Source of the DNA: G963708235 sp963708235
GTDB lineage: Bacteria > Actinomycetota > Acidimicrobiia > Spongiisociales > UBA5794
Assembly (NCBI GenBank): GCA_963708235.1
Contig: OY970200.1
Span: forward strand, 3,162,001 to 3,226,000
Direction of reading: 5' to 3'
Length of the DNA stretch: 64,000 nt
How positions within the stretch are numbered: position 1 is the first letter of the stretch; each line of letters begins with the position of its first letter. Made by a program: the position numbers and the translations under genes. The notes under the pieces were generated by a model. The model worked only from the letters and a program-made list of their open reading frames with translations. It was not told the DNA's origin and did no database searches. This document shows, piece by piece, positions 49,852 through 57,318 of this stretch.

Positions 49852-50328
49852 TCACCAGCCGGCAGTACCGGCCTCACCCTTGAACGGTCCGACGACGTCG
49901 CTGGTGATCCAGCCGCCATAGAAATCGCCGGCCTGGGCGACCACCGTTTCGGTGTCGACGTAGCAGGCGTCGACCCGTCCCAGATAGAAGGCGAGATGTC
50001 CGGCGATGGCCTCGTATCCGGGCGACGGCTCCGGATAGGACCATGCGACGGCAGGCACGGTGACACCGCCGACGAAGGCGTTCCAGTAGTGCGCCAAACC
50101 CTTGAACTCACAGAAGGTGCGTCGTTTGTCGGGTCGGAGCACCCCGGAGGTCACGTCGTCCGGCGCCACGTAGAACACCGGCGGGTGGCTGGTTTCGAGG
50201 ATGCGATGCGAGGTGGTGGTGTCCACGATGGTCTCCCCTGCCAGCACGACTCGAATCCGCCGGTTCGACGGTTCGAGTCGAGGCGGGCGGGGATAGTCCC
50301 ACACCGACTCGCGGAGGCCGGCGGTCAC
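49852..50328 (-). CDS. DUF427 domain protein
   Basis: A 158-residue protein of the DUF427 family: RIRVVLAGETIVDTTTSHRI, LETSHPPVFYVAPDDV, then TFCEFKGLAHYWNAF and the late VDACYVDTETVVAQAGDFYG, GGWITSDVVGPFKG. All the family's aromatic and charged core positions are present; its biochemical function is unknown. The GTG at 50328 overlaps the stop of the SRPBCC gene, so the two are translationally coupled. Confidence 0.88.
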   Translation of the reverse strand: MTAGLRESVWDYPRPPRLEPSNRRIRVVLAGETIVDTTTSHRILETSHPPVFYVAPDDVTSGVLRPDKRRTFCEFKGLAHYWNAFVGGVTVPAVAWSYPEPSPGYEAIAGHLAFYLGRVDACYVDTETVVAQAGDFYGGWITSDVVGPFKGEAGTAGW

Positions 50329-50774
50329 AGGGCGGATCGGTCCGTCAGCGCCTTCTCGATCCCGGCGACCGCTTCGTCGGCGAGACGGTGGAAACGGCTC
50401 CGGAGGAACGGCTCGGCGAATCGGAGCAGCCCGTTGAGCTCGAAGATGGCGAGATAGTCGATGCGCACCCTGCCTTCTCCGACATCGCTCACCCGGAGGT
50501 CGTCGGTACTGGTGAACCGCTTCGAGCTCCCGACGATGACGATGCGGTGCGGAGGCTCGTAGATGGTCACCTCGTACTCGAGCGGGATCTCGCGTCCGGA
50601 GAACTCGGCGGTCACGTGGAATCGTGAACCGACTCCGAGCGGGCCTTCGTCGAGCCGGCGCGCCTTTGTGGTGCCCGGGTCCCATTCGACGGTGTTGGTG
50701 AAGTCGGCGAGATAGGCGAACACCGATGCCTGGTCGCCCGGCACCGAGACCCTTCGATCGAGACGTGTGGTCAA
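50325..50774 (-). CDS. SRPBCC-family protein (coenzyme Q-binding/cyclase-like)
   Basis: A 149-residue protein starting at TTG 50774 with AAGGAG seven nt upstream. The helix-grip pattern is clear: RRVSVPGDQASVFAYLADFT, then TVEWDPGTTKARRL, the central IPLEYEVTIYEPPHRIVIVG, and the long C-terminal helix FLRSRFHRLADEAVAGIEKA. It likely binds a lipid or polyketide-type ligand. It is coupled to the DUF427 gene. Confidence 0.85.
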   Translation of the reverse strand: MTTRLDRRVSVPGDQASVFAYLADFTNTVEWDPGTTKARRLDEGPLGVGSRFHVTAEFSGREIPLEYEVTIYEPPHRIVIVGSSKRFTSTDDLRVSDVGEGRVRIDYLAIFELNGLLRFAEPFLRSRFHRLADEAVAGIEKALTDRSAL

Positions 50775-50949
50775 TGCAGCTCCTTGGTCGTCCTCGACCA
50801 ACGTAGGGCGGCGCACATCCTTAGCGCGAGCGCCCGGGGGCCATCCCGGCCGCAACTTCCCCGACCCTCCCCTGCACCTGGTGTTGCGACCGCGGCCGCA
50901 CCGCCGCCAGGCCCGGTACAGCGAAACGCCGTCGCCTACATTCTGTTCC

Positions 50950-51558
50950 ATGGACGACACCACCACCCTGGCCGCCAACCAGCTCGGACGGATGCGGGGG
51001 ATGACTCTCGAATATCACCGCAGATTCTTCGGGGATGTCCGGATGGTCCTGGTGGTGACGGTGACGTTGTTCGTGCTCGGGTTCTGGGAAGTGCCGGCGG
51101 CGTTCCTGCTGATCCCTTTCGTCGCCCTCTACGGAGCAGTCCAGACAGCATTCGATGCGTCGTATTTGATCTTCGCCCGTCACTACGCCGCCCGGCTGGA
51201 AGCGCTGATCGACACCCGGACCGGCGAGACGGTGCATGTCGCCGCCCAGATGGAGGACGTCTACCTGTTCCCTCTCGACCAGACCAAGATCGTCACCGCC
51301 GCCTTCGGCCCGGGGTTCACCTGGTTCGGGTTCGTCACCCTGTTCTATACGGCGCTCGGTGTCGCCGGCGCCGGATTCGGTCTGGCGCTCGGCTGGGTGA
51401 CCTACCTCGGGGACCAGCAGACCGGATGGCAGCTCGCCTACCTGCTCACCGTCGCCGCGCTGACCACCGTCACCCTCTTCACCGGGGTCTGGTGGTTTGT
51501 CGGCGGCGAGGGCGAACGGCGACTCCGTACCGTGCTCGACGGATTCGCCGTCGACTGA
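50950..51558 (+). CDS. Integral membrane protein of unknown function
   Basis: A 202-residue protein with four to five membrane helices: VLVVTVTLFVLGFWEVPAAF and LLIPFVALYGAVQTAFD in the first half, then GPGFTWFGFVTLFYTALGVA and LAYLLTVAALTTVTLFTGVW. A conserved-looking soluble loop (ARHYAARLEALIDTRTGETV) lies between the pairs. The start is ATG 50950. No family is recognised; it is divergent from the SRPBCC/DUF427 pair. Confidence 0.7.
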   Translation: MDDTTTLAANQLGRMRGMTLEYHRRFFGDVRMVLVVTVTLFVLGFWEVPAAFLLIPFVALYGAVQTAFDASYLIFARHYAARLEALIDTRTGETVHVAAQMEDVYLFPLDQTKIVTAAFGPGFTWFGFVTLFYTALGVAGAGFGLALGWVTYLGDQQTGWQLAYLLTVAALTTVTLFTGVWWFVGGEGERRLRTVLDGFAVD

Positions 51559-51637
51559 ACCGAGGCGAGACCCGGAGGAACCCGACCCGGGTCTGGATAC
51601 ACTCGACGGACATCGTCGAACGCCGGGAGTGCTGAGC

Positions 51638-52006
51638 ATGAGCGTGGTCAAGATCAATGCGATCGAGGTACCCGAGGGTCGGGGAGAGATGCTGGAGCAG
51701 CGGTTCGCCCAGCGTGCCGGGGCCATCGACGGGGTCGAAGGTTTCGAAGGATTCGAGCTGCTGCGGCCGACCGATGGCCGCGGGAGCTACTACGTCTACA
51801 CCCGGTGGGCCACCGAGGAGGCCTACCTGGCGTGGCGGGAGGGCGAGACCTTCGGACGCAGCCATGGGGAGGGCCGCCCCGAAGCCGGCTCCGCAGCGGC
51901 GCCCGACGCAGCATCTCCCGAGGGTGGCGCCGAGCAGCGTCCCCAGGGTCCGGTCGGTACCGGTTCCGAGCTGCTCGAGTTCGAGGTGGTCATCTCCACC
52001 CCCTGA
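51638..52006 (+). CDS. Antibiotic biosynthesis monooxygenase-domain protein
   Basis: A 122-residue protein. The first 75 residues are a ferredoxin-like ABM domain (VVKINAIEVPEGRGEMLEQR, GFEGFELLRPTDGRGSYYVY, TRWATEEAYLAWREG), most like the heme-degrading HmoB/MhuD-type or quinol monooxygenases. A Pro/Gly/Ala-rich linker precedes the final strand LLEFEVVIST. The role is uncertain: heme-related or a small-molecule oxygenase. Confidence 0.82.
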   Translation: MSVVKINAIEVPEGRGEMLEQRFAQRAGAIDGVEGFEGFELLRPTDGRGSYYVYTRWATEEAYLAWREGETFGRSHGEGRPEAGSAAAPDAASPEGGAEQRPQGPVGTGSELLEFEVVISTP

Positions 52007-52030
52007 CCGGGCGTGGGCGATGGCTGTTGC

Positions 52031-53386
52031 TCACGCCCCCGATTGCAGCCGATCCGGCGGAGCCAGGACCCACGCCGTCACCGGCGTGTCGGCGGCGAGG
52101 TTGGCGAGATCGACGGCGGGATCGACGAGGCGTGCGTGGGGGCGGCCGTTGAACGCCATGTGGCTGTCGGCTCGAACCTCGACGGTCCGCCCGCTCTCGC
52201 CGAGGTGCCGCCGGGCGATGAGCACCGCCACCTTGCGGATCAGGACCGGGTCGACCGCCATCACCTCGACCTGGCGGGGGGTGAGGTCGAACGGGGCCGG
52301 TTCCACCCAAGTCGACCCGGTGACGGGATCGGTGACGACGAAGTCGACGGTTCCCGACTTCTCGGTGAGCATCACCCGCCACCCGAACCGATAGTCGGCG
52401 CCCGCCCACATCAGATCGCCGTCCCCGGCGAGATGTCGGAGCGGCATCGCCACCATCACCACCAGGTAGACCACCAGCATCACGGCGGCGGTGCGCAGCC
52501 GCCACGGGGGCGAGGGGAGGGCCGGGGTCGCCTGCACGGCCGCTCGGTGCGGAACGAAACGCACCGGCCAATCGGGGGCGAAGAACAACGTGACCCCGGC
52601 GATCATCGGCCATGGGAAGACCCCGATCGACGGGAACAGCAGCCACGTCACCAGGTGGAACCCCACCACGGTGCCAAAGGCGGCCGGTCGGGTCCGGTGC
52701 CACAGCAACCATCCGATGATGGTGAGATCGAAGAGCAGACCGGCCCAGCTCATCAGGTGTGCGGTCGTCGGGAGCGCCAGGAGCGTGCCGATCAGCGGGG
52801 TGTCGGCCCGGGCGGGAAGCCATGTCGCCAGAGGCTGCGCTTCCACCAGCCAGTCCGACCCGATCTTGGCCAGCCCGGCAAAGACGTAGACCATCCCCAC
52901 CTGGAAGCGCAGCACCCACAACCATCCCCTCGGAATGGTGCCGTCGCCGGGGCGTGGCCGCCGGTACGCATCGACCGCCCAGGTGCGGTGGCTCGGGGCG
53001 AGGGCGAGCAACCCGGCGGTGAGGATCATCCAGTAGTAGTGGTTGATGTAGAGCGTCTGATCGATGAGCAGGACATAGGCCATCCCGACCGCCACGACGG
53101 CCGCTCCGATCCGGGTGCGGTAGCCGATGGCGACACCACATCCACCGACGAGGACCACCCACGCCACGAGATGCATCCCGATGCCGGGGAGCGGCCGCAG
53201 CCATCCGAACCCGGGATAGGTGAAGTGGATCGGTGGATCGACCAGCAGTGCGTCCACCCATCCGTAGGCCAGCCAGCGGGCGGCCACGAAAGCGGCGATC
53301 ACCCCGAAGGCGATCCGGAACACGGCGACCGAGGCGCCGCTGACCCGGTCGCCGAGGTGGTCCCGCAACCCGGCGGCGGCCATCAC
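52031..53386 (-). CDS. HTTM domain membrane protein (vitamin K-dependent carboxylase-like)
   Basis: A 451-residue protein. The N-terminal two thirds is an HTTM domain with multiple membrane helices (VAVFRIAFGVIAAFVAARWL; VVLVGGCGVAIGYRTRIGAA) and the characteristic QTLYINHYYWMILTAGLLAL and LRFQVGMVYVFAGLAKIGSD. The C-terminal part (FGWRVMLTEKSGTVDFVVTD, VDPVLIRKVAVLIARRHLG) resembles the soluble domain of gamma-carboxylases. The start GTG 53386 overlaps the imelysin stop. It is the last gene of the imelysin operon, where HTTM proteins also occur in other bacteria; substrate unknown. Confidence 0.88.
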   Translation of the reverse strand: MMAAAGLRDHLGDRVSGASVAVFRIAFGVIAAFVAARWLAYGWVDALLVDPPIHFTYPGFGWLRPLPGIGMHLVAWVVLVGGCGVAIGYRTRIGAAVVAVGMAYVLLIDQTLYINHYYWMILTAGLLALAPSHRTWAVDAYRRPRPGDGTIPRGWLWVLRFQVGMVYVFAGLAKIGSDWLVEAQPLATWLPARADTPLIGTLLALPTTAHLMSWAGLLFDLTIIGWLLWHRTRPAAFGTVVGFHLVTWLLFPSIGVFPWPMIAGVTLFFAPDWPVRFVPHRAAVQATPALPSPPWRLRTAAVMLVVYLVVMVAMPLRHLAGDGDLMWAGADYRFGWRVMLTEKSGTVDFVVTDPVTGSTWVEPAPFDLTPRQVEVMAVDPVLIRKVAVLIARRHLGESGRTVEVRADSHMAFNGRPHARLVDPAVDLANLAADTPVTAWVLAPPDRLQSGA

Positions 53387-54483
53387 CCGGTGTCCCCGTC
53401 GGAGTCGCTGAAGCCGATCACCACATCGAGCAGCGACACCACATCGGTCTCGTAGCTGATCCGGAGCATGTCGAGCGCATCGAACAGGGCCTGTCCCGCC
53501 TCGGGATTCTCGACGAGCCCCTCACGGAACGGCGATCCGACCTCGGCGACCAGCCCGGGAAGATCGTCCAGCACACCCTCGATGGTGGCATTCACCTCAT
53601 CGGAGCGGACGGCGACGAGATCCCCGAGACCCGGCTGCGTCGCCGTCCCCCGGTACAGATCGGTGATCCCGGCGATGCGGGCGGTGTAGTCGACGGCACC
53701 TTTACCCGCCGGGCCCTCGAGCACCGCCTGCGGGTCGGGCTCCGGACTGGTCACTCCGAGAGCCCGACCGATCCCGAAGGTGGTCATGGCCCGCAGTGCA
53801 AACACACTGCCTTCCACGGCCTCGGCGACGGCGTCGCGGCCGGTCATCGACCCGGTGTCGCCGGCGAATACGTCGCGGTAGGCGGGGATGCCGTCATTCC
53901 CCTCGGTCCAACCCTGCTCGACCTCGGCGACCGCCTCCGCCACCGCCGCGGTGTAGGCCATGAGCAACTCGCAGTGATCGTCGAGCGTCGGGTCACCGGG
54001 CCCGAACAGCAGATACTCGATCGCGCCGAGCCCCCTGGTCTGGGCACCGAGTGTGGTGCGGACGGCGGCAGCGTCCGGGATGTCGCCGGCGGAGAGAAGC
54101 GTCTCGACGGAGGTGGGATCGGTCGAGGTGTGGTCGATCTGGCTGGTGATCCGGTTCGTCGACCTCGGGCCGAACGACATCGATTCGGTGTGCCGCCAGG
54201 TCCGGCGGGCGGCCGACCAGGCCGTCCGGACCGAAGCGAGGGTGTCGTCGGACGGCTGAGCACAGAAGGATTCCGTCCGCTCGTGGAGGGTGGCGGTGGC
54301 GGTGGCCGCCTCGGCCATGGCGGGGATCACCACGTGGTCGGCGAGGGAGGCGGCCACGTCGCCCTGGGTGGGGCCACTGTCGCCGCACGCCGTCGCCAGG
54401 AGCACCACCGCCAGGGCGGCGATGGACGGGCAGGACCACCGTCGGATACGGGTCGGGGAAGCGAGAGTTGGCGAGGGATTCAT
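53383..54483 (-). CDS. Imelysin-family lipoprotein (second copy)
   Basis: A 366-residue lipoprotein with signal SCPSIAALAVVLLATAC and lipobox ATAC. The imelysin fold is visible in the two helical repeats: VRTAWSAARRTWRHTESMSF, then LGAIEYLLFGPGD, where the usual GxHxxE signature is degenerate (G-A-I-E). Late on, ALDMLRISYETDVVSLLDVV matches the family's C-terminal helix. Imelysins (IrpA-like) are periplasmic or surface proteins tied to iron or other metal uptake. The ATG overlaps the stop of the di-heme gene (ATGA). Confidence 0.85.
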   Translation of the reverse strand: MNPSPTLASPTRIRRWSCPSIAALAVVLLATACGDSGPTQGDVAASLADHVVIPAMAEAATATATLHERTESFCAQPSDDTLASVRTAWSAARRTWRHTESMSFGPRSTNRITSQIDHTSTDPTSVETLLSAGDIPDAAAVRTTLGAQTRGLGAIEYLLFGPGDPTLDDHCELLMAYTAAVAEAVAEVEQGWTEGNDGIPAYRDVFAGDTGSMTGRDAVAEAVEGSVFALRAMTTFGIGRALGVTSPEPDPQAVLEGPAGKGAVDYTARIAGITDLYRGTATQPGLGDLVAVRSDEVNATIEGVLDDLPGLVAEVGSPFREGLVENPEAGQALFDALDMLRISYETDVVSLLDVVIGFSDSDGDTG

Positions 54484-55892
54484 AGGGACTCCAGGAAGGC
54501 GATGACGCGGCCGCGGTCGGTGGCGGAGAGCTCGGTGAAGGCGGTGCGGGCGGGGTCCGCTTCCCCACCGTGCCAGAGGATGGCCTCCTCCAGCGAACGG
54601 GCCCGGCCGTCGTGGAGGAAGGTGGTGTGACCGTTGACCGTCTCGGTAAGGCCGATCCCCCACAACGGGGCGGTGCGCCACTCGCTACCGGAGGCGAGAA
54701 AGTCGGGACGCCCGTCGGCGAGCCCGTCGCCCATGTCGTGGAGGAGGAGATCGGTGAAGGGATGGATCTCCTGGTGTGCCAGCGCCTCGACCTCGTGGTC
54801 TCCGGTGGTGAACGCCGCCCGGTGACACGACTCGCACCCGATGTCCGAGAACAGGTCGGCGCCGGCCCGGACATCAGGGTCGTCGAGGTTGCGGCGCGCC
54901 GGCACCGCCAGGGTCCGGACGTAGAAGGCCACGGTGTCGAGACGGTCGTCGTCGATCTCCGGAGTTCCCCCGTTCGGAGCGGCACCGCAGTCGACCTGGA
55001 CGGCGGTGCAGGTCTCGGAGGGGAACAACGACGACGTGATCCCGAGGTCTCCCGCAAAGGCCGCCGCCGTCTGGTGCCGGACGTCGGTGGCGTTCGCCTT
55101 CCATCCGAACCTGCCGAGCACGACCGCCCCGGTGGCAGGATCGGCGACGTAGTTGGGATGACCTGAGATCCCGTCGCCGTTGCGGTCATCGGGATCGGAT
55201 CGCTCGAGGATGACGTCCTCGGGGATCGCCTCGAGCAGTCCGCCGCCGAAGACGGCGGGGGCCAGACGTGGCGACACCTCGATGTCGTCCGGAAGCGGCC
55301 CGTAGGACAGCTCGCCGATGGTGTAGGTGGGGTGACGCAGCGAATACGGGGTACCGTCCGGATAGGTCCCCTCCGTCTCCCGGTACCAGATGGTGACCTC
55401 CCCTTCGGGGTCGACCCCGAGGACGGCGCGGTCCTGGAGCTGGTCCCCGTAGTCCTTGTGGGGAATCGGACCCGCCGAAGGATCGACGCCGGGTATCGAC
55501 AGCCTCAATAGCAACCCGGGGTTACCTGCGGCATCTCCGACCGGCGGCTCGCTGCGGCCGTCGCGGACGTGACACGACGAACACGCCATGGCGTTGAACA
55601 GAGGACCGAGCCCGTCACGGGCGTCGGTCGATGCGGGGGCGGTGACCCAGTTCTGGGTGAAGAAGCTGTCCCCCACCTCGAAGCGGCGCCGCTCCTCACT
55701 GCTCAGGTTGCGTGCCGAGCTCCCGAAGGCGTCCCTGGTGGCCGCAAAGAGGGTGCCCTCACCTCCTGACGCCTCTTCCAGCAGAGGGTGGCCGGCGTCG
55801 GGAAGGAGAGGAATCCACCCGACGCCGACCAGCACCGCACCTGCAACCAGACACGCGGCGACGACCAGCCCGATACGACGCCCGGTCGTCAC
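54480..55892 (-). CDS. Di-heme oxidoreductase (DUF1111/DHOR, cytochrome c peroxidase-like)
   Basis: A 470-residue exported protein with an N-terminal anchor (IGLVVAACLVAGAVLVGVGW) and two heme c-binding motifs, CSSCH (ACSSCHVRDGR) and CESCH (GCESCHRAAF). AHQEIHPFTDLLLHDMGDGL and TAPLWGIGLTETVNGHTTFL, then HDGRARSLEEAILWHGGEA, are hallmarks of the DUF1111 'thiol oxidoreductase' group found with imelysins. It probably performs an extracytoplasmic redox step, such as metal oxidation. Confidence 0.92.
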   Translation of the reverse strand: MTTGRRIGLVVAACLVAGAVLVGVGWIPLLPDAGHPLLEEASGGEGTLFAATRDAFGSSARNLSSEERRRFEVGDSFFTQNWVTAPASTDARDGLGPLFNAMACSSCHVRDGRSEPPVGDAAGNPGLLLRLSIPGVDPSAGPIPHKDYGDQLQDRAVLGVDPEGEVTIWYRETEGTYPDGTPYSLRHPTYTIGELSYGPLPDDIEVSPRLAPAVFGGGLLEAIPEDVILERSDPDDRNGDGISGHPNYVADPATGAVVLGRFGWKANATDVRHQTAAAFAGDLGITSSLFPSETCTAVQVDCGAAPNGGTPEIDDDRLDTVAFYVRTLAVPARRNLDDPDVRAGADLFSDIGCESCHRAAFTTGDHEVEALAHQEIHPFTDLLLHDMGDGLADGRPDFLASGSEWRTAPLWGIGLTETVNGHTTFLHDGRARSLEEAILWHGGEADPARTAFTELSATDRGRVIAFLESL

Positions 55893-55899
55893 GGTCAGG

Positions 55900-57045
55900 T
55901 CAGGACAGGTTGAGGGTCAGCCCGAGAGCGTCGGCCGCCGCAACGATGGCGTCGGCCTGCGTCTCCAGCGACACGATGGCGGCGAGGATCGAGGCCCGCC
56001 CCGGATCGTCATCGGAGACCCCCTCGACCAGGTGCTGATCGAACGGGGCCGGGATGGCCCGGGTGGCGGCGACACTTGCCTCCATCTCGGCCTCGAGCCG
56101 GCCGGCCAGCTCCTGATCCTCGGCGGCTACCAGGTCGATCACCCCCGGACCCTCGACGCTGCCGTAGATCCCGGTGAGCACGGCCTGGACACCGAGGGCG
56201 TTGCCGATGATGTCGTTGTGGGTGTTGTCCGAGAAGCACGAATGCTCGTCCTCCTGGGACCGCTCCTCGTAGGCGACGCTCATCCGCTCCCCGGCCAGCT
56301 CACCCCGGCTCATCTCCCCGACACCGGTGAGGATGTGCCCCAGGGCGTCGTCGGTGGGGAGCGCAAGGAACTCGCTGCGGTAGTTGTCGGCGTCGGGAGC
56401 CCAAGCGGCGACCATCTCCCCCAGATGGGTGAGCAGCAGCTCGGAGGCCACGGTGAGGTACGTGGCGCGCCGTTCGGCGTTGGGGTTGGTGGTGTAGTCC
56501 TCGACCGGACGGTCCCCGGGTCCGTCGACCGCAAGATCCTGACCCCAGAGGAGGAACTCGATGGCATGCCAGCCCGTGGAGATGTTGGTCTCGCCGCCCT
56601 CTTCGTTGAGGGCGAGCAGCACCTCGGCGTCGATCACCGGGAACGTCGTCGAGTCGTTGACGATCCCGGCGTCCGGGACGCCCTCGACGTAGTCGATGTA
56701 GGCCTCGTCGAGCGGCCAGGCGTTGAGCAGACCCTCGGGCCCGGTCTCGTCGTTGTCGATCGGCCCGCCGTAGAAGCGGAACACCTCGGTCGGCCCGTAG
56801 TCGTCCCTGGCTTCGAGCCAGGCCGTCCGCGCCTCGTCGAGCGTCGCCGCCGACGGGTCGGCGACAAAAGCGGCGATGGCGTCGTCCATCGTCTCCGCCG
56901 AGGCGAGACTCACCGAATACGCCTCGTGCACGAGGTCGGCATAGTTCTCCACCACCGCCTCGGCATCCCCACCATCAGAGTTCCCGCAGGCGCCCAGCAC
57001 CATCGCCATCCCGATCAGCAGCACCCCAGACCGATGTACCCGCAT
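55900..57045 (-). CDS. Imelysin-family (IrpA-like) lipoprotein
   Basis: A 381-residue lipoprotein. The signal VHRSGVLLIGMAMVLGACGN has lipobox LGAC. It has the canonical imelysin signature GWHAIEFLLWG (G-x-H-x-x-E), TAWLEARDDYGPTEVFRFYG and the second-repeat motif EDEHSCFSDNTHNDIIGNAL, in which H/D residues suit metal binding. It is first in an operon with the di-heme protein, a second imelysin and an HTTM protein. A 19-bp palindrome lies 44 bp upstream of the start, suggesting metal-dependent repression. Confidence 0.92.
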   Translation of the reverse strand: MRVHRSGVLLIGMAMVLGACGNSDGGDAEAVVENYADLVHEAYSVSLASAETMDDAIAAFVADPSAATLDEARTAWLEARDDYGPTEVFRFYGGPIDNDETGPEGLLNAWPLDEAYIDYVEGVPDAGIVNDSTTFPVIDAEVLLALNEEGGETNISTGWHAIEFLLWGQDLAVDGPGDRPVEDYTTNPNAERRATYLTVASELLLTHLGEMVAAWAPDADNYRSEFLALPTDDALGHILTGVGEMSRGELAGERMSVAYEERSQEDEHSCFSDNTHNDIIGNALGVQAVLTGIYGSVEGPGVIDLVAAEDQELAGRLEAEMEASVAATRAIPAPFDQHLVEGVSDDDPGRASILAAIVSLETQADAIVAAADALGLTLNLS

Positions 57046-57088
57046 TCCGCGTTCCCCTTTTTCGCCGACCCTGCGGCCGTTAAGCTAT

Positions 57089-57107
57089 CCTGACAAAGTT
57101 TGTCTGG
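57089..57107 (-). promoter_or_regulatory. 19-bp palindrome upstream of the imelysin operon
   Basis: CCTGACAAAGTTTGTCTGG: nine-base arms with one mismatched pair around a central base, 44 bp before the imelysin ATG. Its size and symmetry suit a dimeric metalloregulator (Fur-, Zur- or DtxR-like), although it is not a match to a classical iron box. AT-rich flanks (TAAGC; TTATTTAC) suggest it overlaps the promoter. Confidence 0.55.
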
Positions 57108-57214
57108 GCACCTTATTTACACTACGGTGCTAGTGCAAACCAGGAACGCGCTGGCTTCGGCACGTGAGATGCCCAAGGAGATGCAAGAGCATTCGGCGGA
57201 CACTCCAGGTCTGC

Positions 57215-57310
57215 GGACATCGACCTCGCGCCCCGCCCCGTCTGGGTCCGCAAGCGTCCCCAGTCACCCCGCCCCCCAGGGCGGGGAGGGCCAGAACGGG
57301 CCCCCCAGCC
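57215..57310. repeat. Single copy of the GC-rich dispersed repeat (cluster C)
   Basis: Contains CGACCTCGCGCCCCGCCCC, GTCCGCAAGCGTCCCCAG and CACCCCGCCCCCCAGGGCGG followed by GGAGGGCC, the same words in the same order as cluster A. It lies directly after the 3' end of the phosphorylase gene. No gene is seen in 57110-57318. Confidence 0.75.
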
Positions 57311-57318
57311 CTCGGTGG

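Noticed and set aside
45003..50111. 1702-residue version of the large GDH
   Set aside because: The extra 104 N-terminal codons overlap the DUF427 gene antisense and are not GDH-like; ATG 49799 gives the usual family length.
26297..57121. Shared TGTAAATAA word near 26297 and (opposite strand) 57113 as a common operator
   Set aside because: Nine A/T-rich bases in two intergenic regions can coincide by chance, and orientation relative to the genes differs.
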